Assembly (NCBI GenBank): GCA_021014325.1 | Contig: CM037473.1 | Location: 24,294,822 to 24,358,821, forward strand | Reading direction: 5' to 3' | DNA length: 64,000 bases | Source: Plazaster borealis | Taxonomy: Eukaryota > Echinodermata > Asteroidea > Forcipulatida > Labidiasteridae | Part shown: piece by piece, positions 1 through 11,449 of the stretch | Numbering within the stretch: position 1 is the first letter of the stretch | Layout: each line of letters opens with the position of its first letter | The notes under the pieces: generated by a model | Told to the model about the DNA's origin: nothing | Seen by the model: the letters and a program-made list of their open reading frames with translations, nothing else | The model's database searches: none | Translations under genes and position numbers: made by a program

Positions 1-438
1 GAGTGGTACTTAGTACAACATGTAAGGAACAGGTAAGTAGATCTACTGAGGATTATTCCTAACAGTCAGTGCTGTAGTCGAGTCCCTGTTGTCCGAGTCT
101 GAGTCCGAGTCCTCCCCACCGAGACAGAGTCCAAGTCCGAAAGAAAGAAAGAAAGAAATGGGCCTAGATTAGAGTACATCATCTTTAAAACGAGAGAGGT
201 CTTTCGTCTGTACAAGACTAGTAGGACTTACCATTACATAGGGTTACTCTAATCTAAGCCCATTTCCTTCTGTTCGTTCAACCGAGCATTGCCACTTTTA
301 ATGTATGTTTTTGGCCTGCTCTAGGAATGTCACTTGGTAATGGCAGGTTCTGGAGCCAGCTTGGTTGTTATAGTCCTTTTTATCCCTATATTTGTTGTAA
401 TTGAAATGTATCTCAATTTTGTTACCTTCATGAAACAG
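1..438. other. Non-coding, low-complexity left edge
   Basis: No gene was found. Bases 66-135 are rich in GAGTC/GAGTCC steps like those of the inverted-repeat element near 51.9 kb. A short GAAA microsatellite sits at about 139-160. The segment could be intron upstream of the candidate exon at 439. Confidence 0.5.
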
Positions 439-497
439 GAAGCTGCTGTCAGGTTAGAGACCATTTCCTACCACCCTGTGCAGCACAACCTGAATGG
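439..497 (+). CDS. Candidate internal coding exon, unidentified gene
   Basis: A 59-bp segment sits between a splice acceptor (AAACAG ending at 438) and a strong donor (GTGAGC from 498). It is open in one frame as 19 codons plus two bases, reading EAAVRLETISYHPVQHNLN. The third codon positions are GC-rich compared with the flanking AT-rich DNA. I do not recognise the protein. The exon ends in phase 2, while the next candidate exon (1854-1941) needs a phase 1 partner. Either an exon between them was missed or they belong to different transcripts. A chance open stretch of this size cannot be excluded. Confidence 0.35.
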
Positions 498-499
498 GT

Positions 500-1240
500 G
501 AGCTACATGTTTCATCATATAAGGAAGTGTCTAGCAATGCTCAGGATTATAGGTAAGAAACTAAACTTTAAATTAAATTATAATGTCTCCTATGCTGTAG
601 TATCTGGGAAAGGCCATTGTTTACCCTTTTTATTTTGACTGGCCCAAGTGCTTGTTTAAAAATGTTATTCTGTAAGTATGAAAAAAAATTCTGACAAAGC
701 AATTTATATAGGAATGAGAATTTATCTACTAACAGTGATGTAACCAATGAGACCAAGCAAAAAAATGCACAAATGAATCGCTCTATATAGGCCTACTTCC
801 AACATGGTCCCTGGAAATTATGTTTTTGCTCCGGCCTGCCCTCGCAAATGAAAATGTCTGGTTATGCCAGTTACTACCAATCAATTTTTTTTTAATCAGT
901 GGAAATGTACACTTGCTCAGAATCAGAGGCGGATCCAGAAAGTTGCTTGAGAGGGAGGGGATTGAGATTAGGTTGCCAGGGATCTGTGGCCTTGGTTGCC
1001 ATTGATTGATTAAAACTGGAATATCGGTTTAAACCAGAAGATTCTCATGCCTGTATATTATGGATTGATTTTGCTAAGGGAGACGGACCACACTGCTGCA
1101 CATGCACTTTAAGAACAAGGATACTTTTTTTCAGATTAATGTGCTGGTGTGTTAAGAGATTCTTTCCCTCACAAACGGCAAATTGTGTACAAATTCCGTC
1201 TGATAGTGCCCTCTTTTGAATCAACTTCCTTCAGCCCACT
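500..1240. other. Non-coding interval
   Basis: AT-rich sequence without a convincing gene. Open frames on both strands are short and lack splice or codon signals. Confidence 0.5.
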
Positions 1241-1324
1241 CTAATTTACAGTATGGGGGACACAAATACAGGGGGACAAAATCCTCTATGACACTGGCAC
1301 TGTACCAACTGAGCTATCCAGCCC
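1240..1324 (-). repeat. tRNA-derived repeat relic
   Basis: On the minus strand, 1296-1324 reads as a tRNA-like 5' half with the A-box-like core TAGCTCAGTTGG. No convincing B box follows, so this looks like a decayed tRNA-headed SINE, not a gene. Confidence 0.35.
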
Positions 1325-1377
1325 AAGTGTTGGTGATCTCCGTATTTTGTCAAAATCATCAGAAGCCATTCAGCCTC

Positions 1378-1674
1378 AAAGGCACTGGACACTTTTTGTA
1401 ATTACTCAAAATTTATATTAGCATAAAAACTTACTTGGTAACAAGCAACTGAGAGTTGTTTAAGGTATAAAACATTGTGAGAAGCTTTTTTCAGGCATAT
1501 GAAAGCACACAAATTTGTGCAACAAGGGTGTTTTTTCTTTCATTATTTTCTTGCAACTTCGATGACCAATTGAGCCCAAATTTTCACAGGTTTGTTATTT
1601 TATGCATATGTTGGGATACACCAAGTGAGAATACTGGTCTTTGACAATTACCAAGCATGTCCAGTACCTTTAAA
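1378..1674 (+). mobile_element. TTAA-type MITE, family 1 (copy a, internally deleted)
   Basis: It begins AAAGGCACTGGACAC and ends in an imperfect inverted version of that sequence, TCCAGTACCTTTAA. The interior matches the other family-1 copies, sharing for example TATAAAACATTGTGAGAA, TGAAAGCACACAAATTTGTG and ATTTTCACAGG. At about 297 bp it lacks part of the interior found in the 370-380 bp copies. Confidence 0.75.
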
Positions 1675-1853
1675 CTGCCCTAACCAGGGACCACATCCAA
1701 GTTTACGATACAGTCACAGTACAGGGCTCACCTCAAGATCAAGGGGATGGTACTTTTTATTTCAGGCTCCATGTCCCATTTAAAAATCATGGTATATTCT
1801 GTCTCTGAATCATTAAATTAATTGGCACTTTGGCCTTCCATTTTATTCCTCAG

Positions 1854-1941
1854 ATACTCAGTGTAAAGACAAAGAGCACATCATCCTCACCGGGATCTCA
1901 CAGGAGGAACTCGAAAGTCTCAATCTGACACCTAGCCTGAC
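1854..1941 (+). CDS. Candidate internal coding exon, unidentified gene
   Basis: A pyrimidine-rich acceptor (TTTTATTCCTCAG ending at 1853) is followed by 88 bases that stay open in one frame, then a GTAAGC donor at 1942. The translation has 28 full codons and ends EELESLNLTPSL. Third positions are clearly GC-rich, unlike the surrounding DNA. A second CAG at 1859-1861 could be the true acceptor. I do not recognise the protein. The reading phase does not join directly to the exon at 439-497. Confidence 0.4.
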
Positions 1942-2075
1942 GTAAGCAGCCCTCACGTTTTCTCCCAATGTTGTTTGACTGTTTGAATCTGGGATTGCGT
2001 CTATGAAATATTTATAGTATACCAGCATTTGCTGAAGTTATTTTAAATTAGAGAACACTCAACCAATGATGTTAA

Positions 2076-3133
2076 CCCTTTAGAGACCATTCATTTCTGT
2101 ATAATCATTACCATATCGTCAGCAATTTCACGAAGGGCCAAAAACCTTAAAAATCGATAAAAAACTAATTTTGATTTTTTGGTTGTATTTGACTAAGGTG
2201 ATCGGGATCTAACTATTTACGAAGTTATAGGTCTCAAAATTGTCTTGTTTCTTAATTACGCTTAGTTGATAAATGACAAAAACCTCAAGAACCTGGAATT
2301 ATGTTTTCACGAAGAGGCAAAAACCTTTTTTGTAAATTTTTTGTATACCTTACCACGTTGATTGTACAGATGGCACAGTGCCAATCATGAGCGCGCCGGC
2401 TTTTGCGTTTTCACGAAGTGCCAAAAACTTAAAAGGACAAAAAATAAGCACCACCTGATATTGTGTTTTCACGAAGTGCAGAAAAGTGTATTGCTCTACC
2501 GCGTGGAATTATCCCTTGGCACGGTGCCAAAAGTGGGTGCTCCGGCTTTTGCGTTTTCACGAACAGCCAAAAACTTTATACACGACGCGCTGCATGCAGA
2601 CCATGTTTTGTAACGTTTTCATGAAGAGAACATTTTGTTAATTAAATAATTACTCAGTAATTAAACACGTTAGGGACAAAATTGAAACAGATTTGTATGA
2701 TTTAGGATCACTTCTTCCCTGACATGTAAAAAATTCCAAGATTAAATTTCGAATAGTCTACCAACTAGTAGTTTCAAAAATAGCTAAACTTAGATCGCGG
2801 TTTTCTCGAAACAGACATATTTGGCCGCAGGGGACTTTTTGGCCCTTCGTGAAATTGCTGACGATATATGCCCAGACATGGTGTTGATTTTTTTGAAAAA
2901 AATTGTTCTTGTAAAAGTGTCTGAAACAAAAAACTATAAATCAGAAATGTGGTTTTGTTTTTTGGAAACATAGATACTATGTTATCATGAGATATTGAAA
3001 AATTTCAATTCAGGTCATGACCTTTACTTTGACCTTTTCAGTTGATTGGAAGTAGGTCAGATCTTGCAGCCGTTTGCGGCCGCTATGGGCATTTTGGTAC
3101 AAGCGGTTTGTGGCCGCTGTGGTCTCTAAAGGG
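2076..3133. mobile_element. piggyBac-like non-autonomous element
   Basis: The 1058-bp element is flanked by TTAA on both sides (2072-2075 and 3134-3137). Its terminal inverted repeats begin CCCTTTAGAGACCA and end TGGTCTCTAAAGGG. A TTAA target with CCCTTT-type ends is the hallmark of the piggyBac superfamily. A subterminal inverted pair (about 2118-2147 and 2836-2866) contains CAGCAATTTCACGAAG and its complement. No transposase frame is present, so it would have to be mobilised in trans. Confidence 0.8.
2130..2635 (+). repeat. Internal subrepeats of the piggyBac-like element
   Basis: Variants of TTTCACGAAGTGCCAAAAAC recur at about 2131, 2306, 2407, 2465, 2553 and 2617 with irregular spacing. 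An inverted copy lies at 2838-2856. Subterminal repeats of this kind often bind transposase; that role is inferred here. Confidence 0.6.
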
Positions 3134-3139
3134 TTAAGG

Positions 3140-3540
3140 TTGGACAGCGTAGAGCTCAGGACAGGAAAAAGAACTTGATAAAATACAGGAAACCTGGTCA
3201 TGGCAAACTTGGAATAGGATGAAATAGTGTTGTGAGACAACTATACAATTTCCTGATGATGACAAACTAAATCATTAAGTGATCAGTGATCAGTGGTAGA
3301 CCTAATGAGATTACCATACGGAAGAAATAGATACTGGATATAATATTTTGAAGTTGAAGCAGTGTCAACTTATTAATTTATTTAATATTTAAACCTTAAT
3401 CATCAATAGCCATAACCAAGAGGTTCAAGAAGGGATCTCTAAGGTCAAATTCAGTTTTTGTGATGCATTCATCTTCCAATAGTGCATCACAAAGTTTAAG
3501 TTGAACTTAGACCCCCCATTTAATTTTGACATTCATAACA
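3140..3540. other. Non-coding interval
   Basis: No gene or repeat structure was recognised between the piggyBac-like element and the next tandem array. Confidence 0.5.
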
Positions 3541-4216
3541 AAATAAAGTGAAGAATTGACTGGTCTAGCCTCACCCACATTAGCAACTGTCTTATCTACA
3601 GCGCCCTCTTTGGTAGCATGTACCACACCCACATCTCACTCTAAAATAAAGTGAAGAATTGACTGGTCTATTAAGTCTAAAATAAAGTAAGCTCACTCTA
3701 AAATAAAGTGAAGAATTGACCCACCCACATTAGCCACCCACAGTAGCACTCACAGCGCCCTCTTTGGTAGCATATGTACCACACCCGCATCTCACTCTTA
3801 AATAAAGTGAAGAATTGACTGGTCTGTCATTAAGCCCCACCGCAGTAGCAACTGTCTAATCTACAGCGCCCTCTTTGGTAGCATGTACCACACCCGCATC
3901 TCACTCTTAAATAAAGTGAAGAATTGACTGGTCTATTAAGCCCCCACCCACAGTAGCAACTGTCACAGCGCCCTCTTTGGTAGCATGTACCACACCCGCA
4001 TCTCACTCTAAAATAAAGTGAAGAATTGATTGGTCTGTCATTAAGCCCAACCCACAGGAGCAACTGTCTAATCTGCAGCGCCCTCTTTGGTAGCATGTAC
4101 CACACCCGCATCTCACTCTTAAATAAAGTGGAGAATTGACTGGTCTGCCATTAAGCCCCACCGCAGTAGCAACTGTCTACTCTAGCGCCATCTTTGGTAG
4201 CATGTACACCCTCATC
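3541..4216 (+). repeat. Tandem repeat, 101-109 bp unit
   Basis: The unit includes AAATAAAGTGAAGAATTGAC, GGTCT, AGTAGCAACTGTCTA, AGCGCCCTCTTTGGTAGCAT and ACCACACCCGCATCTCACTC. The junction TCACTCTTAAATAAAG recurs at about 3792, 3901, 4002 and 4111. About six units are present, and the first ones are rearranged. Open frames across it are products of the repeat. Confidence 0.85.
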
Positions 4217-4917
4217 TCATTCTACCCCACACCACAAACAAAAGGCACAGTGCAGAAATTTGCTATGGCAACCTGTTTACATTTTTTAATGAGATTTTAA
4301 TTGAAAATGTGACATTTGTGCAGTCACAGTTTTGTATGGTCAAATTATTATGGTGCTTATTTTTTAATGGGTAATCTTTTTTTGCACCAGGTACCGGTAC
4401 TTCATAAGACCAAAATTATTTGAATATTTAGCTGACACATTGGGAAACAATGAAGGTTTCACATAAATGTATGGTGACAGTGTAATGTCAGATCCTGTAA
4501 AATCAATGTGACAATTTGAAAAATAAAACATCTGTCAAAATGAAAGAGTATATTGTCTTGGTGGTATTTTGTCCAAAGTATTAAACAAAATATATGTTCT
4601 ATAATTAAATACTTTAAAAAAATCAAAAATTAATCAGACACAAACTTGTTAAATTTTCTAAAAACTGTTTTCAAGGGTTGTACATAACAAAATGTATGGA
4701 TACATTACTATGATGTACTGATGAGTTCTTAATAAGCTGTATTTTTAAATAATACATGACATAAATTGTCTTCCTAAAAAGAACACAAAGAGCCTGAGGA
4801 CCCCCCCCCCCAAACAAAAAAAACCCCAAACAAAACAAACCACAGTATCCTTGTTTCGTAGTTCGTAAAATAAAACACACATCTTTTATCTATTAGCAAA
4901 TTTTGAAATTTTGCTCA
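4217..4917. other. Non-coding AT-rich interval
   Basis: No gene was seen. It contains a short run of C residues at 4801-4810 followed by an A/C-rich stretch. Confidence 0.5.
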
Positions 4918-5840
4918 GAGGGGGCACTACACCAAATCCAATATATCTTTGTTTGATAATTTCTCAAAATGCAGTACACATACCCCTTACAAGAAATTTA
5001 AAAAATTTGCGTGTTGAGGGCAGTATAACAAATAATTCATCCCTGTTTTATAATTCTCAAAATAAATTAAAACTTAAAGCACAAATATTTAACCTGATAA
5101 GAAATTTAAACAAATGTGCAGAGAGGGCGGTATAACAAATACGTTATCCTGGTTTTATAATTCTCAAAATAAGTTAAAAGCACAACTGTTTTACCTAATA
5201 AGAAATAACAAAATATCCTTGTTTCATAATTCTCAAACTAAATCAAAAGCACAAATATTCAACCTGATAAGAACTTTTAAAATGTGTGTAGGGTAGGCGG
5301 TATAACCAAAACAATTATCCTGGTTTTATATTTCTCAAAATAAGTTAGAAGGACACATATTCGACCTCTAAAGAAATTTATAAATTTGTGTAAAGAGAGT
5401 GGTATAACAAATAAAATATCCTAGTTTTAAACTTCTAAAAATATCAACAGCACAAATTGTTCACCTTATAAGAAACTAAAAAATTCGCGTAGAGATTGCA
5501 GTATAACAAACAAAAAATAACATGTTTTATATTTCTCAATATAAATTAATAGTACATAAATGTTTCACCTAATACAAAATAATAAAAACAAATGCGTAGA
5601 GAGGGCCGTTTAACAAATATAATATCATGTATGTACAATTCGTCACATACATAAAAAGCACAAATTAATATTTATCATATAAGAAATTATTAATTTTGCA
5701 TAGAGATGGCAGTATGACAAATAAAATACCCTAGTTTTATCATTCTCAAAATAAAGTAAAAGAACAAATATTTTACCTAATCAGAAATTCCAAAGTTTGC
5801 GTAGAGAGGGCAGCATACAAAATACAATTATATCTTGGTG
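4918..5840 (+). repeat. Degenerate tandem repeat, about 100-107 bp unit
   Basis: Diverged units begin with GAGAGGGCGGTATAACAAAT-like sequence at about 4918, 5016, 5122, 5290, 5397, 5491, 5598, 5703 and 5804. Each continues with TTTTATAATTCTCAAAATAA and a stretch like AGCACAAATATTTAACCT. One unit is enlarged (5122-5290). The divergence suggests an old array. Confidence 0.75.
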
Positions 5841-5884
5841 TTAAAATGTACACAACTAAGAAAAGATTTCTCAAATACCAAAAC

Positions 5885-6275
5885 AAATTGCTAGCCTTTC
5901 CCATCCCCACCCCTATCCTAAAACTTGGCACCATTGATTGCCATAAAGCAAACCTACCCTTACCCACCCTGAGCTTAATGGCCCATCAGTCTAGTGCAAG
6001 TGACTGCCAACCAGCCCTAACCCACCCTCAGCTCAGTCCACCAGAACTCAAGCCCCAGCCATCAGCAGCCCTCAGTCAATCCACCCCAGTGACTGCCAGA
6101 CAACCAGCCCTTAGCCACCCTGAGCCCTGGCCCTTCATAATCCTAACCCCAGTGACAGCCATCCAGCCTCAGCCCCTCAACCCAGAGCTCCAAGGCCCTT
6201 GGTCAACCCTCATCAGCCAAAAATCCAAGGCTTGAGCCAGGGAAAACTTTTGGTGAAAATTTTCAATGTAAAAAA
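5885..6275. repeat. C-rich CAGCC segment, left of satellite
   Basis: Strongly strand-asymmetric, C-rich DNA with many CAGCC and CCACCC steps. It ends at 6187-6270 in a segment that recurs at about 9330-9410 (CCAAGGCCCTTGGTCAACCC and onward). The two C-rich blocks bracket the 53-bp satellite. The Pro/Ser-rich open frame across it reflects composition. Confidence 0.6.
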
Positions 6276-8330
6276 GTAACACACCTATAAAAACATTTTA
6301 AACCTAGTCAAACCTCCAATACAAAAAAGTAACACACCTTTAAAAACATTTTAAACCTAGTCAAATCTTCAATACAAAAAAGTAACACACCTTTAAAAAC
6401 ATTTTTAAACCTCGTCAAACCTTCAATACAAAAAAGTAACACACCTACAAAAACATTTTAAACCTAGTCAAACCTCCAATACAAAAAAGTAACACACCTT
6501 TAAAAACATCAAATCTTCAATACTAAAAAGTAACACACCTTAAAAAAATTTTTTAAACCTCGTCAAACCTTCAATAAAAAAAAAACTAACACTCCTTTAA
6601 AAACATTTTTAAACCTCGTCAAACCTTCAATATAAAAAAGTAACACACCTTTAAAAACATTTTAAACCTAGTCAAATCTTCAGTACAAAAAAGTAACACA
6701 CCTTTAAAAAAACTTTTTAACCCAGTCAAACCCTCAATACAAAAAAGTAACACACCTTTAAAAACATTTTAAACCTAGTCAAATCTTCAATACAAAAAAG
6801 TAACACACCTTTAAAAACATTTTAAACCTAGTCAAATCTTTAATACAAAAAAGTAACACACCTATAAAAACATTTTTAAACCTCGTCAAACCTTCAATAC
6901 AAAGAGTAACACACCTTTAAAAACATTTAAAACCTCATCAAACCTTCAATACAAAAAAGTAACGCACCTTTAAAAACATTTTAAACCTAGTCAAATCTTT
7001 AATACAAAAAAATAACACACCTATAAAAACATTTTTAAACCTCGTCAAACCTTCAATAGAAAAAAGTAACACCTTTAAAAACATTTGAAACCTAGTCAAA
7101 CTTTCAATAAAAAAGGAACACCTTTTAAAAACATTTCAAACCTAGTCAAATCTTTAATACAAAAAAGTAACACACCTTTAAAAACATTTTTAAACCTCTT
7201 CAAACCTTCAATATAAAAAATTAACACACCTTTAAAAACATTTTAAACCTCGTCAAACCTTCAAAACAAAAAAGTAACACCTTTAAAAACATTTTAAACC
7301 TAGTCAAATTTTCAATACAAAAAAGTAACACACCTATAAAAACATTTAAAACCTAGTCAATCCTCCAATACAAAAAAGTAACACACCTTTAAAAACATTT
7401 TAAACCTCGTCAAATCTTCAATACAAAAAAGTAACACACCTTTAAAAACATTTTTAAACCTCGTCAAACCTTCAATAAAAAAATAACACTCCTTTAAAAA
7501 CATTTTTAAACCTCGTCAAACCTTCAATATAAAAAAGTAACACACCTTTAAAAACATTTTAAACCTCGTCAAATCTTCAATACAAAAAAGTAACACACCT
7601 TTAAAAAAATTTTTAAACCCAGTCAAACCTTCAATACAAAAAAGTAGCACACCTTTAAAAACATTTTAAACCTAGTCAAATCTTCAATACAAAAAAGTAA
7701 CACACCTTTAAAAACATTTTTAAACCTCGTCAAACCTTCAATACAAAGAGTAACACACCTTTAAAAACATTTAAAACCTCGTCAAACCTTCAATACAAAA
7801 AAGTAACGCACCTTTAAAAACATTTTAAACCTAGTCAAATCTTTAACACAAAAAAGTAACACACCTTTAAAAACATTTTTAAGCCTCGTCAAACCTTCAA
7901 TAGAAAAAGTAACACCTTTAAAAACATTTTAAACCTAGTCAAATTTTCAATAAAAAAGGAACACACCTTTTAAAAACATTTTAAACGTAGTCAAACCTTC
8001 AATACAGAAAAGTAACGCACCTTTAAAAACATTTTAAACCTAGTCAAATCTTTAATACAAAAAAGTAACACACCTTTAAAAACATTTTTAAACCTCGTCA
8101 AACCTTCAATGTAAAAAAGTAACACACCTTTAAAAACATTTTAAACCACGTCAAACCTTCAAAACAAAAAAGTAACACCTTTAAAAACATTTTAAACGTA
8201 GTCCAACCTTCAATACAGAAAAGTAACACACCTTTTAAAAACATTTTTAACGTAGTCAAATCTTCAATACAAAAAAGTAACACACCTTTAAAAACATTTT
8301 AAACCTCGTCAAACCTTCAATAGAAAACAG
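6275..8330 (+). repeat. Satellite array, 53-bp unit
   Basis: About 38 copies of a 53-bp unit containing AAAAAAGTAACACACCTTTA, AAAACATTTTAAACCTAGTC and AAATCTTCAATAC. Frequent variants are CTCGTCAAACC for CTAGTCAAATC, loss of one ACA step, and a longer or shorter A/T run. Variants appear more than once in the same order, so blocks of several units have been duplicated. Confidence 0.9.
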
Positions 8331-8600
8331 TATTTTCAGAATTTAACATCCCTCCCTGGTCACCAAACCCTAAATACAAACTACATCTAACCTTTAAAAT
8401 CTGGAGCAGCCCAATTCCTTCCTTAAAAAGTCGTAACTTTTTAAAACTAATTTGCAAACTATGGTCACCAAACCCCCCTCATTACAAACTGCATCAAACC
8501 TTTAAAATCTGGAGCAGCCTCATCCCTTCCTGAAAAAGTCTTACATTTTCATACATTTGAAATAACTTGCAAATCCCAGTTTTTCCTGAAGTACAATTTT
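8331..8600 (+). repeat. Short imperfect duplication
   Basis: Two related segments (about 8350-8440 and 8460-8555) share TGGTCACCAAAC, AACCTTTAAAATCTGGAGCA and CCTTCCT..AAAAGTC. Confidence 0.5.
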
Positions 8601-8785
8601 ATGTCATGTTCTTAAATTTAATTCCACCCTACACAATGATGTCCCATAAACCACTACCAATCCAACCCACACCACCACCCAGCCCCAAGAAAAAACCCAG
8701 GTCCAGTCCCTCTCTACCTTGCCTGGCCATACTTCTATTCTATCCAGCAACCTCCCATCCCCTGGCCCCAGTCCTCTACCCAGCT

Positions 8786-9200
8786 TAATCATGCCCATGT
8801 CCAGCCAGCCAAGCCAGCCCACAGCCAACCAACCCTCAGCCAAGCCAGCCCACAGCCAACCATCCCTCAGCCATCCCAGCCCACAGCCAGCCAACCCTCA
8901 TCCAAGCCAGCACACAGCCAGCCCTTAGCCATCCAAGCCCACAGCCAAGCAAGCCCGCCAGCCCACAGCCAACCAACCCTTAACCATCCCAGCCCCCAGC
9001 CAGCCAACCCACAGCAAAGCCAGCCCACAGCCAACCAACTCTCAGCCATCCCAGCCCCCAGCCAGCCAACCCACAGCAAAGCCAGCCCACAGCCAACCAA
9101 CCCTCATCCAAGCCAGCCCACAGCCAACCAACTTTCAGTCATCCCAGCCCCCAGCCAGCCAACCCTCAGCCAAGCCAGCCCACAGCCATCCCAGCATGAT
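8786..9200 (+). repeat. C-rich minisatellite, CAGCCAACC-type units
   Basis: Repeats of about 27-29 bp built from AGCCAACCCTCAGCCAAGCC and AGCCCACAGCC blocks. They are highly variable and extremely G-poor on the plus strand. Minus-strand frames encoding Gly/Trp/Leu repeats are products of the unit. Confidence 0.85.
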
Positions 9201-9310
9201 GACAACTTGACCATCCCCCACCCACCCTCTAGCCCAAACCAGCTTAGCCCAGAAACCTCCCAGACCCTGGCCCAGTGAGGTCCAGAGCAGAGGCAACCCC
9301 TCAGCCCTCA

Positions 9311-9413
9311 GAAATTTTCACCTAAAATTTTGCCTCCAAGGCCCTTGGTCAACCCTCAGATCAGCCAAAAATCCAAGGCTCGAGCCAGGCAAAACTTTTG
9401 GTGAAAATTTTTC
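9311..9413. mobile_element. Palindromic short element (MITE-like)
   Basis: The left arm, GAAATTTTCACCTAAAATTT with TGCCT, is mirrored by AGGCAAAACTTTTGGTGAAA at the right. The element is about 103 bp. Its right half recurs at 6187-6270. Confidence 0.55.
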
Positions 9414-9463
9414 TAAGTCAGGCCATTCTAATATTCATCAGGTCAAAAATCGTATGATTTTCA

Positions 9464-9534
9464 TGAAAGCTCAGTAGCAGAGCGGTAAGAGATAGAGGCT
9501 ACAGAGCTAAAGGTACCAGGTTCAAACCCTACCC
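9464..9534 (+). repeat. tRNA-like sequence (SINE head or tRNA pseudogene)
   Basis: An A-box-like AGCTCAGTAGCAGAGCGG is followed about 30 bases later by a B-box-like GGTTCAAACCC, then a T-run. Spacing suits a tRNA, but I could not form a convincing acceptor stem. It is best read as tRNA-derived, not as a working tRNA gene. Confidence 0.45.
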
Positions 9535-9578
9535 ATTTTTACAAGAATTTAAAAAAATTCTTCTTTTCCTGGTAAAAA

Positions 9579-9664
9579 AGGGGCCCCACCAGGATTTGAA
9601 CCCCCGAGCTCACAGCCCCAGAATTCTGAAAGCTGTGAGCTAGCCCGCTGGGCCAAATCGCCTC
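9579..9664 (-). repeat. tRNA-like sequence, long variable arm
   Basis: The minus strand reads GGCGATTTGGCCCAGCGGGC, then a long stem-forming stretch (CACAGC / GCTGTG), then the B box GGTTCAAATCC and GGGGCCCC followed by T residues. It resembles a class II (Ser/Leu-type) tRNA body. The acceptor stem does not pair, so it is probably a tRNA-derived repeat. It points towards the tRNA-like sequence at 9464-9534. Confidence 0.45.
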
Positions 9665-10124
9665 ATGAAAAAATTTGCTCGGACCTTATATATAAACCTT
9701 AGGTTGGTTTGGCAAAATAAAAAAAATAATAATGAGATGCACCTGATGACCTATGACCTCAGATTTAAATAAGAAAAAGACAAAATTTGTTGAATTACCA
9801 TATTTTATTTGACAAATTTTCACACACTGATATCATATTTTTACAACATAAAACATCACGACTTCTGTAACATTAATTAAAAACCTTTAATGTTACTATT
9901 TGGCATAAAATGCATTTACCAAGTGAAATACAGTTGTAAAGTTAAATTTAGAAGTAATAATAATAAATAGTACTTTTGGTGCCTTACATTTAAAGCATAA
10001 ACCCCAAAAACTTTAAAAAGAGAAGCAAAGAATGTAATAAAATATAGGTGGATTAACCACGTTTTAAAAGGGACTAAAACACTAGCACTACACAAGACCG
10101 CGGGCTTCTAGCTCAACATTTTTA
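9665..10124. other. Non-coding AT-rich interval
   Basis: No gene or clear repeat was seen. Confidence 0.5.
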
Positions 10125-10626
10125 CCAGACCAGAAGAAATTTTACAAGGCCAAAATCTTAACGAGAAAGAATTTTCTGCAGACTTTTACATGTAAACTGT
10201 TTTCATTTGATCAAGCACTATAGAGAATATTCGATATTCAACAGAATTGAAAGATAATCACCAGACTCAACTCAAAGTCAACATTTGAACATCATTTCTT
10301 TCCGTCAAAGATATCACACAGTGGGGTATTATTATTCAATTGAAAAACACAAGACCGTCGGACTTGTCTGGTCATGAGTTTACTGGCCCGTGGCTAAAAT
10401 CAGAGGCCTCTGGCCTGTGGCATAGTGTTAGCCAGAGGGGTGTCCGGGTGTCTTTTGGACACCCTGTTTTAAATTTGGACACCCTGTTTAATCTGTCATT
10501 TACAAGTAAATGTATTAAGTGAACAATTTGGACACCCAGTTTTTCAATTTTCAGCCAATTTGGACACCCTTTTACAAAATCCTGGCTAAAACCTTGGCCT
10601 GTGGTCCAGTGTTAAATTCGAGCTCT
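10125..10626 (-). mobile_element. GGACC-family dispersed repeat, interrupted copy
   Basis: The reverse orientation shows the family hallmarks: GCTCGAATTTAACACTGGAC at the start, CCAGTAAACTCATGACCAGA, and CTTGTGTTTTTCAATTGAA. At about 10429-10583 a second element with TTAGCCAG / CTGGCTAA ends and internal TTTGGACACCC repeats has inserted. I do not know the family name. Confidence 0.6.
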
Positions 10627-11445
10627 GAAGAAGCACTAACCATAAAATATATGCAATACAGTTTTATATAGGCCTAGAGTGCAGTTTACAGTGAACAAAA
10701 CGTTATCCCTTTTAAACATCTGGTCCATTTGAAATTCAACAAATATTTGCACTTAGCAGAAATTCAAAACACTGCGAATAGTAAATGTACATGTATGTTA
10801 TCGCCAGCATTGTAAGACTGTCATTGTAATAATCTATTAATTACACAGCTAGTAAATGAAATGACACAGAGGGAAAATTTGTGAATTCCAAAATGGCTGT
10901 CATTGTTGGAACTTCATCATTAGAGGGCGGTATACAATATCAATGTTATTACATGCATTCATCACTGTATACAATGTACATTATCCCAAATATGGGGTTG
11001 ACATCATTAAAAAATCAACTAAATCAACTTGGCATCTATATTCTGTAACTCTTGACAAGCTAAAAACTAAATGTTTTTAAAAAAATTTAATAAACTGTAC
11101 CGGTATGTAAAGCCAACACAAGTGGTCCCTTTACACATCCTCTGATTTATATGGGGGGAAGGTGTATCAGGGAAATGTTGTTGTTTAAATACCAATTCTA
11201 TCTCGCATTATCTTAAAGCTTATCAAATTCAATTCACTAATGTGTAGTACAATTCAACACTGAACAAGTCTCATTTAGGTAATTTGTTTTGCAAGAATGC
11301 CCAACTTTCTTTTGCCCTTTGTGACTTGTATTTTGCTAACAGTTAAACTCAAAATAAAGGTTCAGTAAATGCATTGAGATAACTCTATTTATACAACTTC
11401 TAACCTTTCTTTTTTCTGTAAATATTTGTTATGCCACAATTTTCT
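10627..11445. other. Non-coding AT-rich interval
   Basis: No gene was recognised on either strand. Confidence 0.5.
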
Positions 11446-11449
11446 TTAA

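Noticed and set aside
5846..6235. 129-codon Pro/Ser/Gln-rich frame
   Set aside because: It begins in an old tandem repeat and ends in a dispersed repeat. No domain or splice support.
8567..9100. Pro-rich (plus) and Gly/Trp-rich (minus) proteins
   Set aside because: They reflect the C-rich minisatellite, and all frames are affected by strand composition.
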